Of a stretch of 64,000 nucleotides of DNA, positions 35,642 through 47,662 are shown one piece after another. The notes beneath the pieces were generated by a model, which had not been told where the DNA came from, made no database searches, and was given only the letters and a program-made list of their open reading frames with translations. A program made the translations under genes and the position numbers. The number at the start of each line of letters is the position of its first letter. Within the stretch, counting starts at the first letter, position 1. This DNA comes from Apostichopus japonicus (Eukaryota; Echinodermata; Holothuroidea; Aspidochirotida; Stichopodidae), in the NCBI RefSeq assembly GCF_037975245.1, contig NC_092580.1, forward strand, positions 10,455,001 to 10,519,000, read 5' to 3'.

Positions 35642-37910
35642 TGTATTGTCGGTTCCGCGTCGGTGCAGAAGACAGGAAACAAAGTGTGATTATATCTGTT
35701 AGTGACCGAAATCTGTGAATTTGAATATGCCAGAAATCGGTTCAAATATGATAGTACTTTCTGCCTCAACCCCCTCCCCCTCCCCCTACCCACACACACA
35801 ACCCCGTCCCCACCTCCTTAATAAGATGTGTTAGAATACTTGTCCGTTTATTAATTACTCGACATGCAGTGTACTGCATTACAAAATGTGAAGAAAAACA
35901 CGCTAGAATGCTACGCTGTTTTCATTCGTATCGAGTAAATATTAGTGAAAATAGTTAATTTTCACAGCTTCACGAGGCTTTGTGAGTATAGTAGCTTGCA
36001 AACTAGATGGCAAGATCATAGTGGGTCATACCATTATTACACAGCTGAATTTATGTTGAAGTTCGCATGGTAGTGGTGCGCACCAGCAACGAGTAAATTA
36101 GGCCCAGGCAAAACCGTTTGCCAAAGAAAATAAATCAGATTATTTTTTTTTTAATTTGTGGGACTGAAACTTACATTGAGGTATATACAAATAAAAGGTG
36201 TGGACATTAAATTTAAAAATGCCTCAAAAACTGTACAAATCCGTCAAAATGTACGTAGTTTGCCAGCCGAACAAACAATCAATATAAATAGAGGGTACTG
36301 ATGCTAGCCAAATGGTGGCGCTTATACAGCCTAAAGAGAGGCTGGTGGGATACGATTTAAACGGCTCTATAACAATAAATTTAATAGCATTGATTCAAAT
36401 GGTAGGCCCCTAAGCCTAGAAATATCGTGCTTCGAAGGTAGCTGTTAAATTCGCTTGATGTTGCTCTAGTGAACATTTTCGTTTAGTTGTAGACTTGTCT
36501 AGGGAAGAAGCAAATTGCTTGGTGGTCCCGGCTGGCAAGACTCTCTCACGGTTTGATGTGATTGTTTGAATCTATATAAATCCCATAGGCGCCTATACAT
36601 GAGTATAATGTCCCCCTTGCTGGGGAACCATCAGACATGCCTGACGATGATCATACAGTCACAGCCTCGATGCAAAGGGACTGGGGGTTCAGAGCGGTCG
36701 GAAGTTCGTTGCTTGGGTTTTCGACGGTGCCCATGTTCTTTCTTGGGTGACTTTTCTGAAATGGTATATATACGTTTTCCAAGCACCGTGACCACTATCA
36801 GGTGATATGAACAATTCCAAATTGAACAAACAAGAAAATGGGAAGCCATCTATTTTGTCACAAAATGTACTATTGCAGAAAAATCAATAAGACCACTGAA
36901 GAGGAAACTTCAACAAGTATTCTACTGTCACTCTCAAACTCAAAACAATCAATTTTGAGGTACCTGTTTGGAATATTACAAAATGCCTTTAAGGCAGAAT
37001 TTCAGTCTTGGAATAAGTTATAGTCATAGTGCTAACAATGTTTCTACAGCTTTCGGTTGTTTACGATATTAATTTTTGAAACTTAATTCCAGATCGAAGA
37101 TGACGTCGGCTCCTCAATGCAGTAATAAATGTTATTGTTAATCGATGATTGATTTTAAAAAGTATAAATAAATCAACCAAAACATGTTCATTCATTTGTA
37201 TGACAATCACACCGTTTTGCACAAACCGTTGTTAAATTATTTCTTATGCGCAGGCGTCCTGACTGATTCTACTGTAATAAAAACATATTTTTTAACTAGG
37301 TAGTTAATACAGCTTGCCTGGTAGCAGTTCCGAACTTTATTTAATAACCGGTCTATCCTTTGTCTAAATGAATTTCGGCATACATAAAGCCATCCTTTAA
37401 GGGATTTATCAATATACAACTTGACGGGGGCAAGATATTTTAATAATTTTATAGCGGATATTGGCATACATCTTTTATTTTTACCTGTACCATAAGACTT
37501 GATGGACTGTATATTGATTGGGATATACCATTGATCAAAAGTTAATTAAATAGGCCTACGGAGATGTAGCTTGGGATTATCTGTGTCAACAGTCAACTGA
37601 ACATAAAGGATTTTACCAACTATATACTATATGTATGGTACACAGGAGAGAAGACTTTTATGGCCACTTCGACGTGTCTTTCGTCCTGAATCGATGTCGT
37701 GAAAATTAGGTGCATGCATCTGTGGTAAAAACATGCTTGTCACCCGGGAATAACCCTTCTATGCAGAGATGAAAACTTGATTCTGGCAAACTCAAATCAC
37801 TCTTTAGTGTAGGAAGAGTCGTCCTATATCAAAGATATGAATACACCTCATATTTAGCTCTAAAAAAGGGGTGTACTAAATTGCCTCCCTCGGTTGATTA
37901 ATCCTTGTCG
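35642..37910. other. Upstream region of LTA4H; no other gene recognised
   Basis: The first few hundred bases presumably hold the LTA4H promoter (minus strand). A CCCCCTCCCC/CACACACA tract lies at 35770-35805. No TATA box is obvious. Small open frames (for example 36838-37023) have no recognisable protein features. Confidence 0.4.
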
Positions 37911-38340
37911 GCACTCTCAAGGAGTGAATAGTTCACTCTCACAGAGTAACCTGTACCCTCTCAAAGAGTGGACTGTTCACTCTCATAGAGTGAATAGTTC
38001 ACTCTCATAGAGTGAACAGTTCACTCTCAAAGAGTGCAGCTGTTCACTCTCACAGAGTGACATGTTCACTCTCTCTCTCACAGTGTGAACTGTTCACTCT
38101 CACAGAGTGCATTGTTCACTTTCTCTCAAAGAGTGATTATTCACTATTCACTGTTCACACTTTGAGAGTAAACTGTTCACGCTCACAGAGTGAAATGTTC
38201 ACTCTCCACCTCTCTCTCTCTCTCTCACAATGTGAACTGTTCACTCTCACAGAGAGAACTGTTTATTCTCAGAGTGAACTGTTCACTCTCACAGAGTGAA
38301 CTGTTCACTCTCACAGAGTAGACTGTTCACTCTTTAAGGG
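37911..38340. repeat. 22-bp hairpin minisatellite (GTTCACTCT/AGAGTGAAC)
   Basis: About 18 imperfect copies of a unit of about 22 bp. Each unit is a small inverted repeat, GTTCACTCT then a 3-base loop (CAC, CAT or CAA) then AGAGTGAAC, so every copy can fold on its own. The array is interrupted by TC-rich stretches (38208-38226). The open frame across it is a by-product of the repeat. Confidence 0.9.
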
Positions 38341-41300
38341 TATAAATTGTATGAATTCAGGCCGGAATCGGTTACCTTGGTCAAAATCGTCGAGTTTGTT
38401 CAGCCATGTGGGCAAAGTCTTATAAACACAGAAAAAAAATCATCTCCGCTGCTCCGCCCCAATTTAAAAGAAGAAGAAAAAAAAAGATATTACTTTGTCA
38501 AAACGTGCATGAAGAATATAGTCCCATTCTTGATATTAATCAGCTTTTCCATGGAGTGTATATAATTATAGATACAGGAAACTCTACACATGGGGATGGC
38601 AGCTTATAAGGTTGTAATTTAAAAAAAATAATTATTAATCTCTCTGTAGCATATTCACTTCTGGCGGCAATGCACTAGTTTTTAATTTGATATATGAATA
38701 ATATAGATTAGAAAGGAAAAAACTTCACTTGACTTATAGACAAGAGCTAATTAACTAACTTAATGAACTACCACTGTATGAACTTCACACTTGCTAATTC
38801 TAGCAAGATTACAAAGATATACATCCACTAGCGAATACACAATCAATAAATTACTCTTATACGTCCATGAAAATATCGGTGTTATAGACTGGGGGTGTGT
38901 ATTTTAATTAGTTTAATCGTCAAAAGAGCAAACTAAGGAAACATCAAAAATTACTAATATTCTTATTTTCTCAATATTAGAGCCACACTTTGCTCTTACT
39001 GATATTACCCAGGGAGTCGGCTGCAAATAAATTACATCATGAATTAATCTTAGCATATTACCTTGAACCTGAGTATAAGCTGGTTATCAGACATACCACC
39101 GGCAGCATTATTTTGATGGTTGAACTTTAAAATTAGAAGAATCGATTAGAAAAAAAGACGAATAAGAAGAAAAATAATAAGACACAAACAAGGACGCCAG
39201 AACTTTGATCTCTGACTGCTTTTGATCACTTATTATAATATTAACATTAAAAATTGCGTTATTATGAAAACGAATGCCACAAATGTATCGGCTATTTATA
39301 CATACAGAACAAAGTGTATATGGTATTACCTATGAGTAAAATATATCCAAATATCAACGATGGAAATGAATCGAGCGCAGTCACTTTCTTCAGTAATTTC
39401 AGATGAATCTATTATGTATGCTATACATTAATTTTGTCACTTTAAACCGTATTGTTTCATATATTAGCCTTTATGATAAATCCAACTATAGAAAGCCTTA
39501 GAATTTCGACATTCATTTCTTGTTTTAATAACTTTGACTGGAAACTTGGCTATGTATTGTATATGGAATTGTGGAAGTTTAGATTTAAATTTTATGTTTA
39601 CCAAACCATAACCCCATTTATGCATTCTGTATTAATGTATAGACTTATAGGGTATAGGGCCACTGTGGATGTGCTATAGTTAGTATGGTGCTTAATATAT
39701 GCCATGCGTGGGGTAATTGCGGTCAAGCGAGGGGGAAGGGGGGGGGCTGTTCAATTTACTCGCGCCGCGTGAGCGGGATTCAATCATGCACAGTAAACAA
39801 TGCACAGTATAACGTACATTAGCAGATCTCCTGCATCTATAACATAATCTTCCCGTTTATAATTCTTTTTTGACAGATGATATAAGTTCAATTATGTTAT
39901 CGGCTATATTGTATATATGTGTGCACAGGCTGCGAGACGAGAAAATGGTAGTCATTGCTTCTATTGCAATATTATAACAGCAACGGGATTTACCTGTTTG
40001 GTATATGTAGAAATATACGCACATTCCTTTTCGCATGACCAAATTTTGAGACTTTTTCGATGCCATGAACAAGTATTAAAACATTTTCTCATTTTTCTCG
40101 TATCAAACAGGCTAAGCATGACGTAGGCTGGTTTGAGAATTGTGCCTGTGTGACGTCAAAGTTCTAGTCGATACTTTTCATATATAAATGGATTCGATCG
40201 AGTGCTGTAATAATAGCGGCGCCAGAATCGCACATCTTGTCATATTTGAGGCAGACAATCAATGTGGCATTCATATGAAGATGAAATCTCGAATTCAATA
40301 TCTTCTCTTCTAAGTGAGATAGCTTCTTTGTGCCAAATATACCTGTCACTGCTCCAGGAAATGGACCACGGTATATGGTCTGTGTTATAATCATGACACA
40401 AATTCTTCACTGAAAAGCTTGTACTTTCTCTGTATGATTTGGTTGTTGATAGGCCTACAGTATGTTCTTAAAAATACAACCGACAACGAGCATATATATG
40501 TAACTTATTTACGTATGTTAGTAAAGTATTTATCACATATCATGTATTTTATCATATTTTATCATTATTTAATCGTAGCAAAGAAACAAAAAACATTTTA
40601 CATCTAAATATGCCAAGAATATCTTAATAACTCTGTCTTTGCCAGATGCATTTAGTCCAAAAGTCCGAAAGTCCAAAAGTCGCAATCAAAGGTAGTTTTC
40701 ATGATGTGGTGTTTTACCTCCAACGGTGCGAAAATTACTGCCTTCTTTCACTTTAACGGCCATTCTGATCAGAGGGAAAATCCCTTGACGTACATACAGT
40801 ATGAGTTTATTAGCTAAAGTGGTTCTGTCTGTCGCCCTCTAAAAAGGAATATTCCGAAACAAAGACCAAACTAATTTGTAACGTATTAATCTTTTTACGA
40901 TACGTCTTAACAACAGTGAATCTTACGATTTTTACTATTCTTAAGGTGTGTCATAAATATATGTTTATTTATATTGGAAATAAATAAATAAATAAATAAA
41001 TATAGAAAAAAAGAATTATAGAAGATCTTTGTTTCATACTAGGGCTGACTCTCCCGATTCTTCTGCAGGCAATGCTACTTGAAAACATACTATTCACAAT
41101 AGCACACTTCATGACAAAGCTATCATCTTAAACCTTTGCCGCATGAAAATCCGAAGTAGTAGTAAAAAAAGCGAGAAAGAATATTTCAAAATGCTATAGT
41201 ATCCGGAGGCTTCGGCTCCTAGACTCCAATGGGATTTTGAAGTACATATTAAAGAAAATGTATTTTCGTGCTTAAATTAAAAGTGAAAAATTCACAGCTG

Positions 41301-44300
41301 AAGTTCCAAGGACCCCCACCAGGGCTTAGAATAAATATCAGAGAAACTTAACTGCTCTCTCTGACATGTATATTCTTGTGCCTTGAAAGCTTCCGGGGCT
41401 TCACCACCTCAAAGAAAAAACCTTTGGCTCTGAGGTGTGATATTTAACAAAGTAAAGTAAGAGTAATTCCACTTTCTGACATATATATATATATACATGT
41501 TCTTAAAAATTTCTAGCATAGGCCAAGAACTATCTGAAAATACTTCCTACTTGTTTGAGTATACAACAGTAGTTATAAAACAGATTGTCACTTGGTTGCT
41601 TTAATTTTTGAAACAATTCAATCCTGATACCAACAAAAGTGGACCCGTCCTCAACAGAGAAAGCCCAAGAAATGCCATATCCGGGTTTCTATACAGGCGA
41701 CAAATATAGAACAAAAACCATGGTTGGGTTTGGCTGATGTGAAACCTTCTTTGGGGACCCATTTACAATGAATACTGCACCGCTCCTTGTTATGCCACAT
41801 TTTCCAGCCACAGGAACTCAAATGAGAGCAGTTCAACTCTCTCGATACCCAACTCAAAAGAAATCCTGTCCTCAACATAGCCTGGAGGCCCGAGAGTGCC
41901 CCATCCGGGCGTCTAGAGGTGCCAAATATAATAAAAACTAATTGCTCACCCAAGCTAAAAAACCTTTGCTGGGCTTGGGTGAATAAAGACCCTCCTTGAG
42001 GGGGGGGGGCGCTATGTACATTGTTACACCGCCCCCTCAGAAACCAGACACCCTACAAAACCGGTTTAGATTTCATTGTTAAACGTTTAGTTCTATATTG
42101 TAAATCGGTTAACTATTTGGACAGTTACCAGTTATTGAAAAACCGAAGTGTGCTAGCCCCCTTCCCGGCTTCCCCTCCTCTCCCCTCTGGTCTTCTGTGG
42201 ACGCCCATGAGGAGATTGACGTAGTTAGAACATTTGTAATCTAGTTTTGAGTAGTATGTGGTAGTTTTGATAACATGGTCGGCCTAATTCGAATAACTCT
42301 TTGAAATCTAGCGTCGTTACAAACTTATTAATCGTAATTTAAGCCAAAGCTGTCAGGCCCCGAAATATTAACACAGATTTTTTACTGATTATCCTTCTGG
42401 CAATAATTTCACTTGGCTCAGATTTATATGTTCGTATGAATTTCCAGGAGTTCGTTCTCCTGTTAAAAGGTTTTTTTTTTTTCATTTCAAACTTGTATTT
42501 TAACACTTTTAAGGAATTATAATTTGAGGCCAATTCACAAATCTAAAAGAAACGTTTTTTTCTTGTGATCCTTCGCAATTATTGTAAAGTTGTTGATTTT
42601 TTTTTTTGCCCTATGGGACAAGAAGTGCGGTATGATATACATAAAAGCAAATATATGGGGAATTAGATGTTCATTGAGTCCAACCAAATTCTCGCACATT
42701 AACCATTGAAACGCCAATGGGCTTCGAGGAAAAGTAATTTGGAAGCGCATAGATTTAGTCTTCCTTATGGCAAGAGACCTCTGTAGGAAACCATACATTG
42801 TCGCTGATTTTATCATAACCACAAAATAAAGACAAACTAAGAAAGAAACTTCAAAGGAACAAAAAAAAACCCAGAAAGAGGTAGCCTATGCCTAAAGATG
42901 TAACAGTTCTTCTCGAAATATATGTATATATTGAGGTAAGCCGCATGTAGCAGTTTAAGGACTTTACTCCACTGCAGGGCATGGCCTTCATAGAGTCTTT
43001 AATTGAGGGATGTAGTGGGTGTAGTTGGATGTAGTTGAAGTGAGAGGGAGCCTCCTTATAGACAAACACGAAATTTCGTTTGAGACCGCTGCAGTATTTA
43101 TACTATACTTTTTCGGCGTTCCATGGTATACCGTTTTTCGACAACATAGACTTGCGATCATGGCTCCCACTACGCGGGTGTGGAATATTATATACAGACA
43201 CTACAATATGGCCAGGAAATGTAGCAGATGAGCGCCAACAGTTTACATAAATGACAAATTATTTCCACATTTATGTTTATAAGCGTCGTATTATTCAATG
43301 AAGTTCTAGGTCTTATCACACCCATGAAAACTAACGAACAGTCTTTTGTACGGAGGGGTGGTGGGGAGGGGTGGGAGTGGAGCTGTGTGATCGTCGGAAT
43401 CGCATGCGTTGTTGTACTGTATACATAAACTATTTGTTAGGCAGTTGAGGTCAGCAAACCATCTTGTACCCACCTCACCCCACCTTGGGTAGATGCATTT
43501 AAGTAGTCTAGACGAAGAAATAATAAATCAGACTAAATGCTGGTGTTGGGTAACATAACTCGTCGCAGATAATACATAAACTCTCATCCAATTTTTAAAA
43601 TTCCGAGATTTGTATGTTCTTTCCAAGACGGATTACCCCTAAATCGTGTCTCCAAAGAACCGCCACACTACAACACCAAGAAGCTCCTCATTTTCTTTCC
43701 TTTTATTTTGTTAGTTTTGCCATTTTCATGTATTCGTTTATTAATTTATTAAATTTGACAATGAGAAATTGTAAGATATTAAGATATTAGCTGACATAAT
43801 TATTATTATTTTGTGAAGGCATCTGGCAACGGCAGAGTAAATGATGTCATCTAGGTCATTGAGCTGAAAATATCCTCGCTTTTCTTTATAATTATTTTAA
43901 TAATATTTTGATAACAGGTGAGTAATAATTTTACAAGATATATAGTTCCAACTGACAAAATTCTTTCTAACTAAAGAAATCATGAACAGCTTACATTCCA
44001 AATGTATGGATAAATCAACACAATTAATATAATAACTTAAATATATAGCTTTGTGAAGAGTCTCAACCCAGTTGACGTCACAGATCCCCACTGGCGACTG
44101 TGATTCACTTCCGGAATAAGATAGGGTTTAGCCAGTCAAAACATTTAAACAACCATAATCTCAAGTCAGGGAAAAGGGTATTTAGATGGGGGTTTCAAGT
44201 AACATGTGTGGAATAGTTTTTTCTTTGATATTTGTTTTTCATTGTTTGGCAACATACTGTTCCTTTAAGATATCACTTCTGTTCAAGAACGATTTCACGA

Positions 44301-46499
44301 CTTAGACATATCGTTTCAGACAACCAAAAGAAAAAGAAAAAAAGAAAGGTCTCAATAACTGACATTCGAAAGGAAAAAGAAATTGCCGATGTCATTGTGG
44401 TAGAGAGGTAAAGTGGAAAATCTTGAACATAAAATAACTTTTAAAAGCTGGAAAAACATAACATCATTTTGCAACGTATACAGCACAACATTAATCATGT
44501 AAAAAATGTCTCAAAGGGGATGGAATACCCTCCCGTGGACCCCTGTTGTGTAGGCCACAAGATCCACTACTGGAAGGTCGCCAAGATGATGGTGAAACCT
44601 GGGGTAATTGATCAAACCCCCCTGCTTGAAATACCAGGGGTTTTAGACAAGTTCTATCTCAAAATCGTCCCTAAGCTTTCTTCAATGATTTCACATTGTG
44701 GTACTCACTATACCATATATATATATATACATATACGTTTATCACGTCAGGGGAAGACGATAGCTTGACTTGCTGCTCCTTTAAAGAGTTCCGTCGCGAA
44801 CAACATTCAAAAGCGATATTGCTTATATAACCTGCCAGAAGAAAATTTTATTTTCAATAGAAGCGGTCCAGACGTCAATTGGGGAAAGTTATATTGAAGG
44901 GGAGTAGAACAAAAATGTTTAATGTTGATCGAGGGAGCAGCTATATGACGACGGACTAATAGCTCGTCAACTGTCTCAAGAATGAGGCAACGGTCAGAGA
45001 GAGGGAGAGGGGGGGGGGGGTGGAGAAAGAGACAGCAAGATGAGAAACCTTCGAGTCGGTTACTATATTATCAACACTAACGTAGTTTTTATTCATTGAC
45101 TGTGTACAGTGAGTAAAAGCTATATGAAAAACAGGCTTATCTATCAGATAAGCCCTGCTGACGGAGGGTCTCCAATTCCAATCACTTGATACCACTACAC
45201 CCATTTCCACACAAACATCCTCGCCCTATAGAAAGGTATACCTTAGCAGCTTCGGCGACCTTACGCCAAGCGGCCCGCTTTAAGGGATGAGTGGTTGTTT
45301 GTTTTCATATCTTATCGCCGGCTACCTCTACGACCCGGGCCTGGGGCCTCACCGGCTGCACCGGCTTATAGTTTCGCAGTTGTGCTTACTAGAAATGTTT
45401 ATTCACTGTTCGGGTTGTTCCTCGGCGTCTTGCTATAATATTGTAAAAAAAGGGAACATTCAAATCGGCCGGTTGTGTTTCATTTCTGAAATCATATTCT
45501 TCTGTAACAAACAACAGGTGGTCGTTTTTATACTATCGACTATACGCTTATTGATCTGCACACAGTAAATTGAGGCATCGTCCCCGTTGGGACATCACGG
45601 TATATATTCCTGTTATAGCTCAACTTTCATCACAATGAAGCCAGTAATTAGGGCATAAACTGATATGTCATAAATTGTCTAGATGGAAAATCACAACTGT
45701 TTGTAAAGGCAAATGAATACATGTTTACATCCGCCGAATGGAATTGGTGTAAAATCTCGCAATAACTCACATATTGAGAAAATTCCTACAAATTTGGAGC
45801 ACTATTCGTTGTTCGATTCTTGTACAAATTATTAGTACAATCAATTAGATTACTTGGTCGATTTTCCAAGCACACGCACACATACGCAATATAGGCCTAC
45901 ATCCCTTAAATTACTCGCGTACGTTTGTGTGTCCAAAACCTGTAACGTCCACTGTGCGAACTTTTAATTTAATCCATGCAGTTGCGTTTTCACTGAAAGT
46001 CCGTGGTTACTGTTCGCAGTTTAGTCTCCTTATACTTACTATAGGCCTACACATACATATTTTATTTTCGAATACTGACACAAATTGGTATTCGGGTTAT
46101 CATGGGGAAAAAATGTGATAGAAAGTATGTAAGCCCTTAACAAACAGTAATTGTACCAAATATGACATAATTCGGACTTACTTTTGATAACGTCTAAGAA
46201 CACATATATACCGGTATGCTATTATGAAATCATGACATAGCCTATACAGCCACGACGTAGCCTACAGTCTGGTGATATGAGTGTAAATACCTACAATGTT
46301 TGAACTTGTTAATGGTTTTCAGAGTCAAGTTTAATCTACACCTATTGTCCATTACTTTATAGTACCAAATAAAACAAATGCAGTCTAACCAGACGGGTGT
46401 TAGAGTTTGCTCTGGTCTATCCATCATATCCATGATTGATACCAAAGTGCTGTTCTTAATTAAAGCACCATTAAATAGTGTTGTAGTCAAGTATATGAT
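38341..46499. other. Long gene-free stretch
   Basis: AT-rich on both strands with no spliced exon I can defend. It includes an AAAT microsatellite (about 40980-41002), a degenerate duplication (41630-42040), C- or G-runs (42000-42010, 45009-45020) and scattered TAGGCCTA words. Confidence 0.45.
41630..42040. repeat. Degenerate ~220-bp tandem duplication
   Basis: Two copies share, in order, GTCCTCAACA, CCATATCCGGG or CCATCCGGGCG, a CTA-GGCG(A)CAAATATA block, a TTGGGTTTGG/CTTGGGTGA block and TACA(A/T)TG...CACCGC. The second copy contains a 9-10 bp G run. This may be part of a dispersed family that also includes 41320-41410. Confidence 0.5.
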
Positions 46500-47192
46500 T
46501 GTTGTCCGAGTACCAAGCACTTCCCAGAGTACTAAGTAGGCCTACCAGTGTCAGAGTATTGCATTTAGGATTCGCGAGTATCGAGTACCATGCAGTGTAC
46601 AAGTATAGCATTCTAGAATCCGACTACCGAGTGTACAAGTACGTTTTCATCCGAGTACTTCCCCGAGTATTTTCTAGAACCTTGTTTTCGTATTGCTGCT
46701 CCCTGATTACCATATAACATTTGATATTTTATGGCGTTGCTCGCATCTGGTTATAGTTTGCCATATTCAGCCTGTATCAATATTGTTAGAAATATCCTGA
46801 TATTGGAATGATAATTTGGCAGCATAGCTAGCAACTTCCTGACGTGTAGGCCTGTACACAGGAGTGTTAGCCTAACATGCTATTCATTATTACGTATGTT
46901 AGTAACATACATCACTCATGCATTCTTCATATAGCCTATACGTACGTGGTAATACACTATAGGCTATATGTACTATTATAGAGTAAAAACAATATCGAAA
47001 TATTATCAGGGCTTTCTGTCGTAACGTCAGTTTAACATAACCATAGTTTCTTCTATAAAAGGAAAACCGTACAATTCTCGTCATGAACGAGTTCCAAGTA
47101 CTTTAGATCGAGTATAGGTACCAGTACCTTAGCGTCTGAGTACCAAATTGATGAGTACGAGTACTATAGCATCCGAGTATATTTCATCGAGT
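46500..47192. repeat. Scattered degenerate GAGTAC-like repeats flanking the satellite
   Basis: CCGAGTACC, CAGAGTACT, CGAGTATCGAGTACC, CCGAGTACTT and related words recur from 46507 to 46675 and again from 47085 to 47192, separated by about 400 bp of ordinary sequence. They look like older or degraded copies of the 38-bp array. Confidence 0.6.
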
Positions 47193-47662
47193 GCGAGTAC
47201 CGAGTACTTACAACGTACTCGAGTACTACTCCGAGTACCGAGTACTTACAACGTACTCAAGTACTACTCCGGGTACCGAGTACTTACAACGTACTCGAGT
47301 ACTACTCCGGGTACCGAGTACTTACAACGTACTCGAGTACTACTGCGAGTACCGAGTACTTACAACGTACTCGAGTACTAATCCGGGTACCGAGTACTTA
47401 CAACGTACTCGAGTACTACTGCGAGTACCGAGTACTTACAACGTACTCGAGTACTAATCCGAGTACCGAGTACTTACAACGTACTCGAGTACTACTCCGA
47501 GTACCGAGTACTCACAACGTACTCGAGTACTACTCTGAGTATCGAGTACTTACAACGTACTCGAGTACTACTCCGAGTACTTACAACGTACTCGAGTACT
47601 AAACCGAGTACAGAGTACTTGCAACGTACTCGAGTACTACTCCGAGTACCGAGTACTTTTCG
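47193..47662. repeat. 38-bp GAGTAC satellite, 12 copies
   Basis: Twelve copies of a unit of about 38 bp in the order GAGTACC, GAGTACTTACAACGTACTC, GAGTACTACTCC. One copy (around 47570) lacks GAGTACC. GAGTACTC is self-complementary, so the array is rich in overlapping palindromes. Because 38 is not a multiple of three and no unit frame holds a stop, the array is open in more than one frame and yields spurious 77-88 codon frames with a 38-residue period. Confidence 0.95.

Noticed and set aside
36631-37023. Opposed open frames near 36.6-37.0 kb as a small gene upstream of LTA4H
   Set aside because: Peptides show no family resemblance and the frames break under small shifts; at most a degraded mobile-element fragment.
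37911-38340. Possible CRISPR-like array
   Set aside because: Regular palindromic repeats, but there are no unique spacers of constant size and the DNA is plainly eukaryotic; it is a minisatellite.
47148-47457. 77- and 88-codon open frames with repeating YLQRTRVLL/YRVLTTYSS peptides
   Set aside because: They are direct translations of the 38-bp satellite; the period in residues equals the DNA period, so they need no protein-level explanation.
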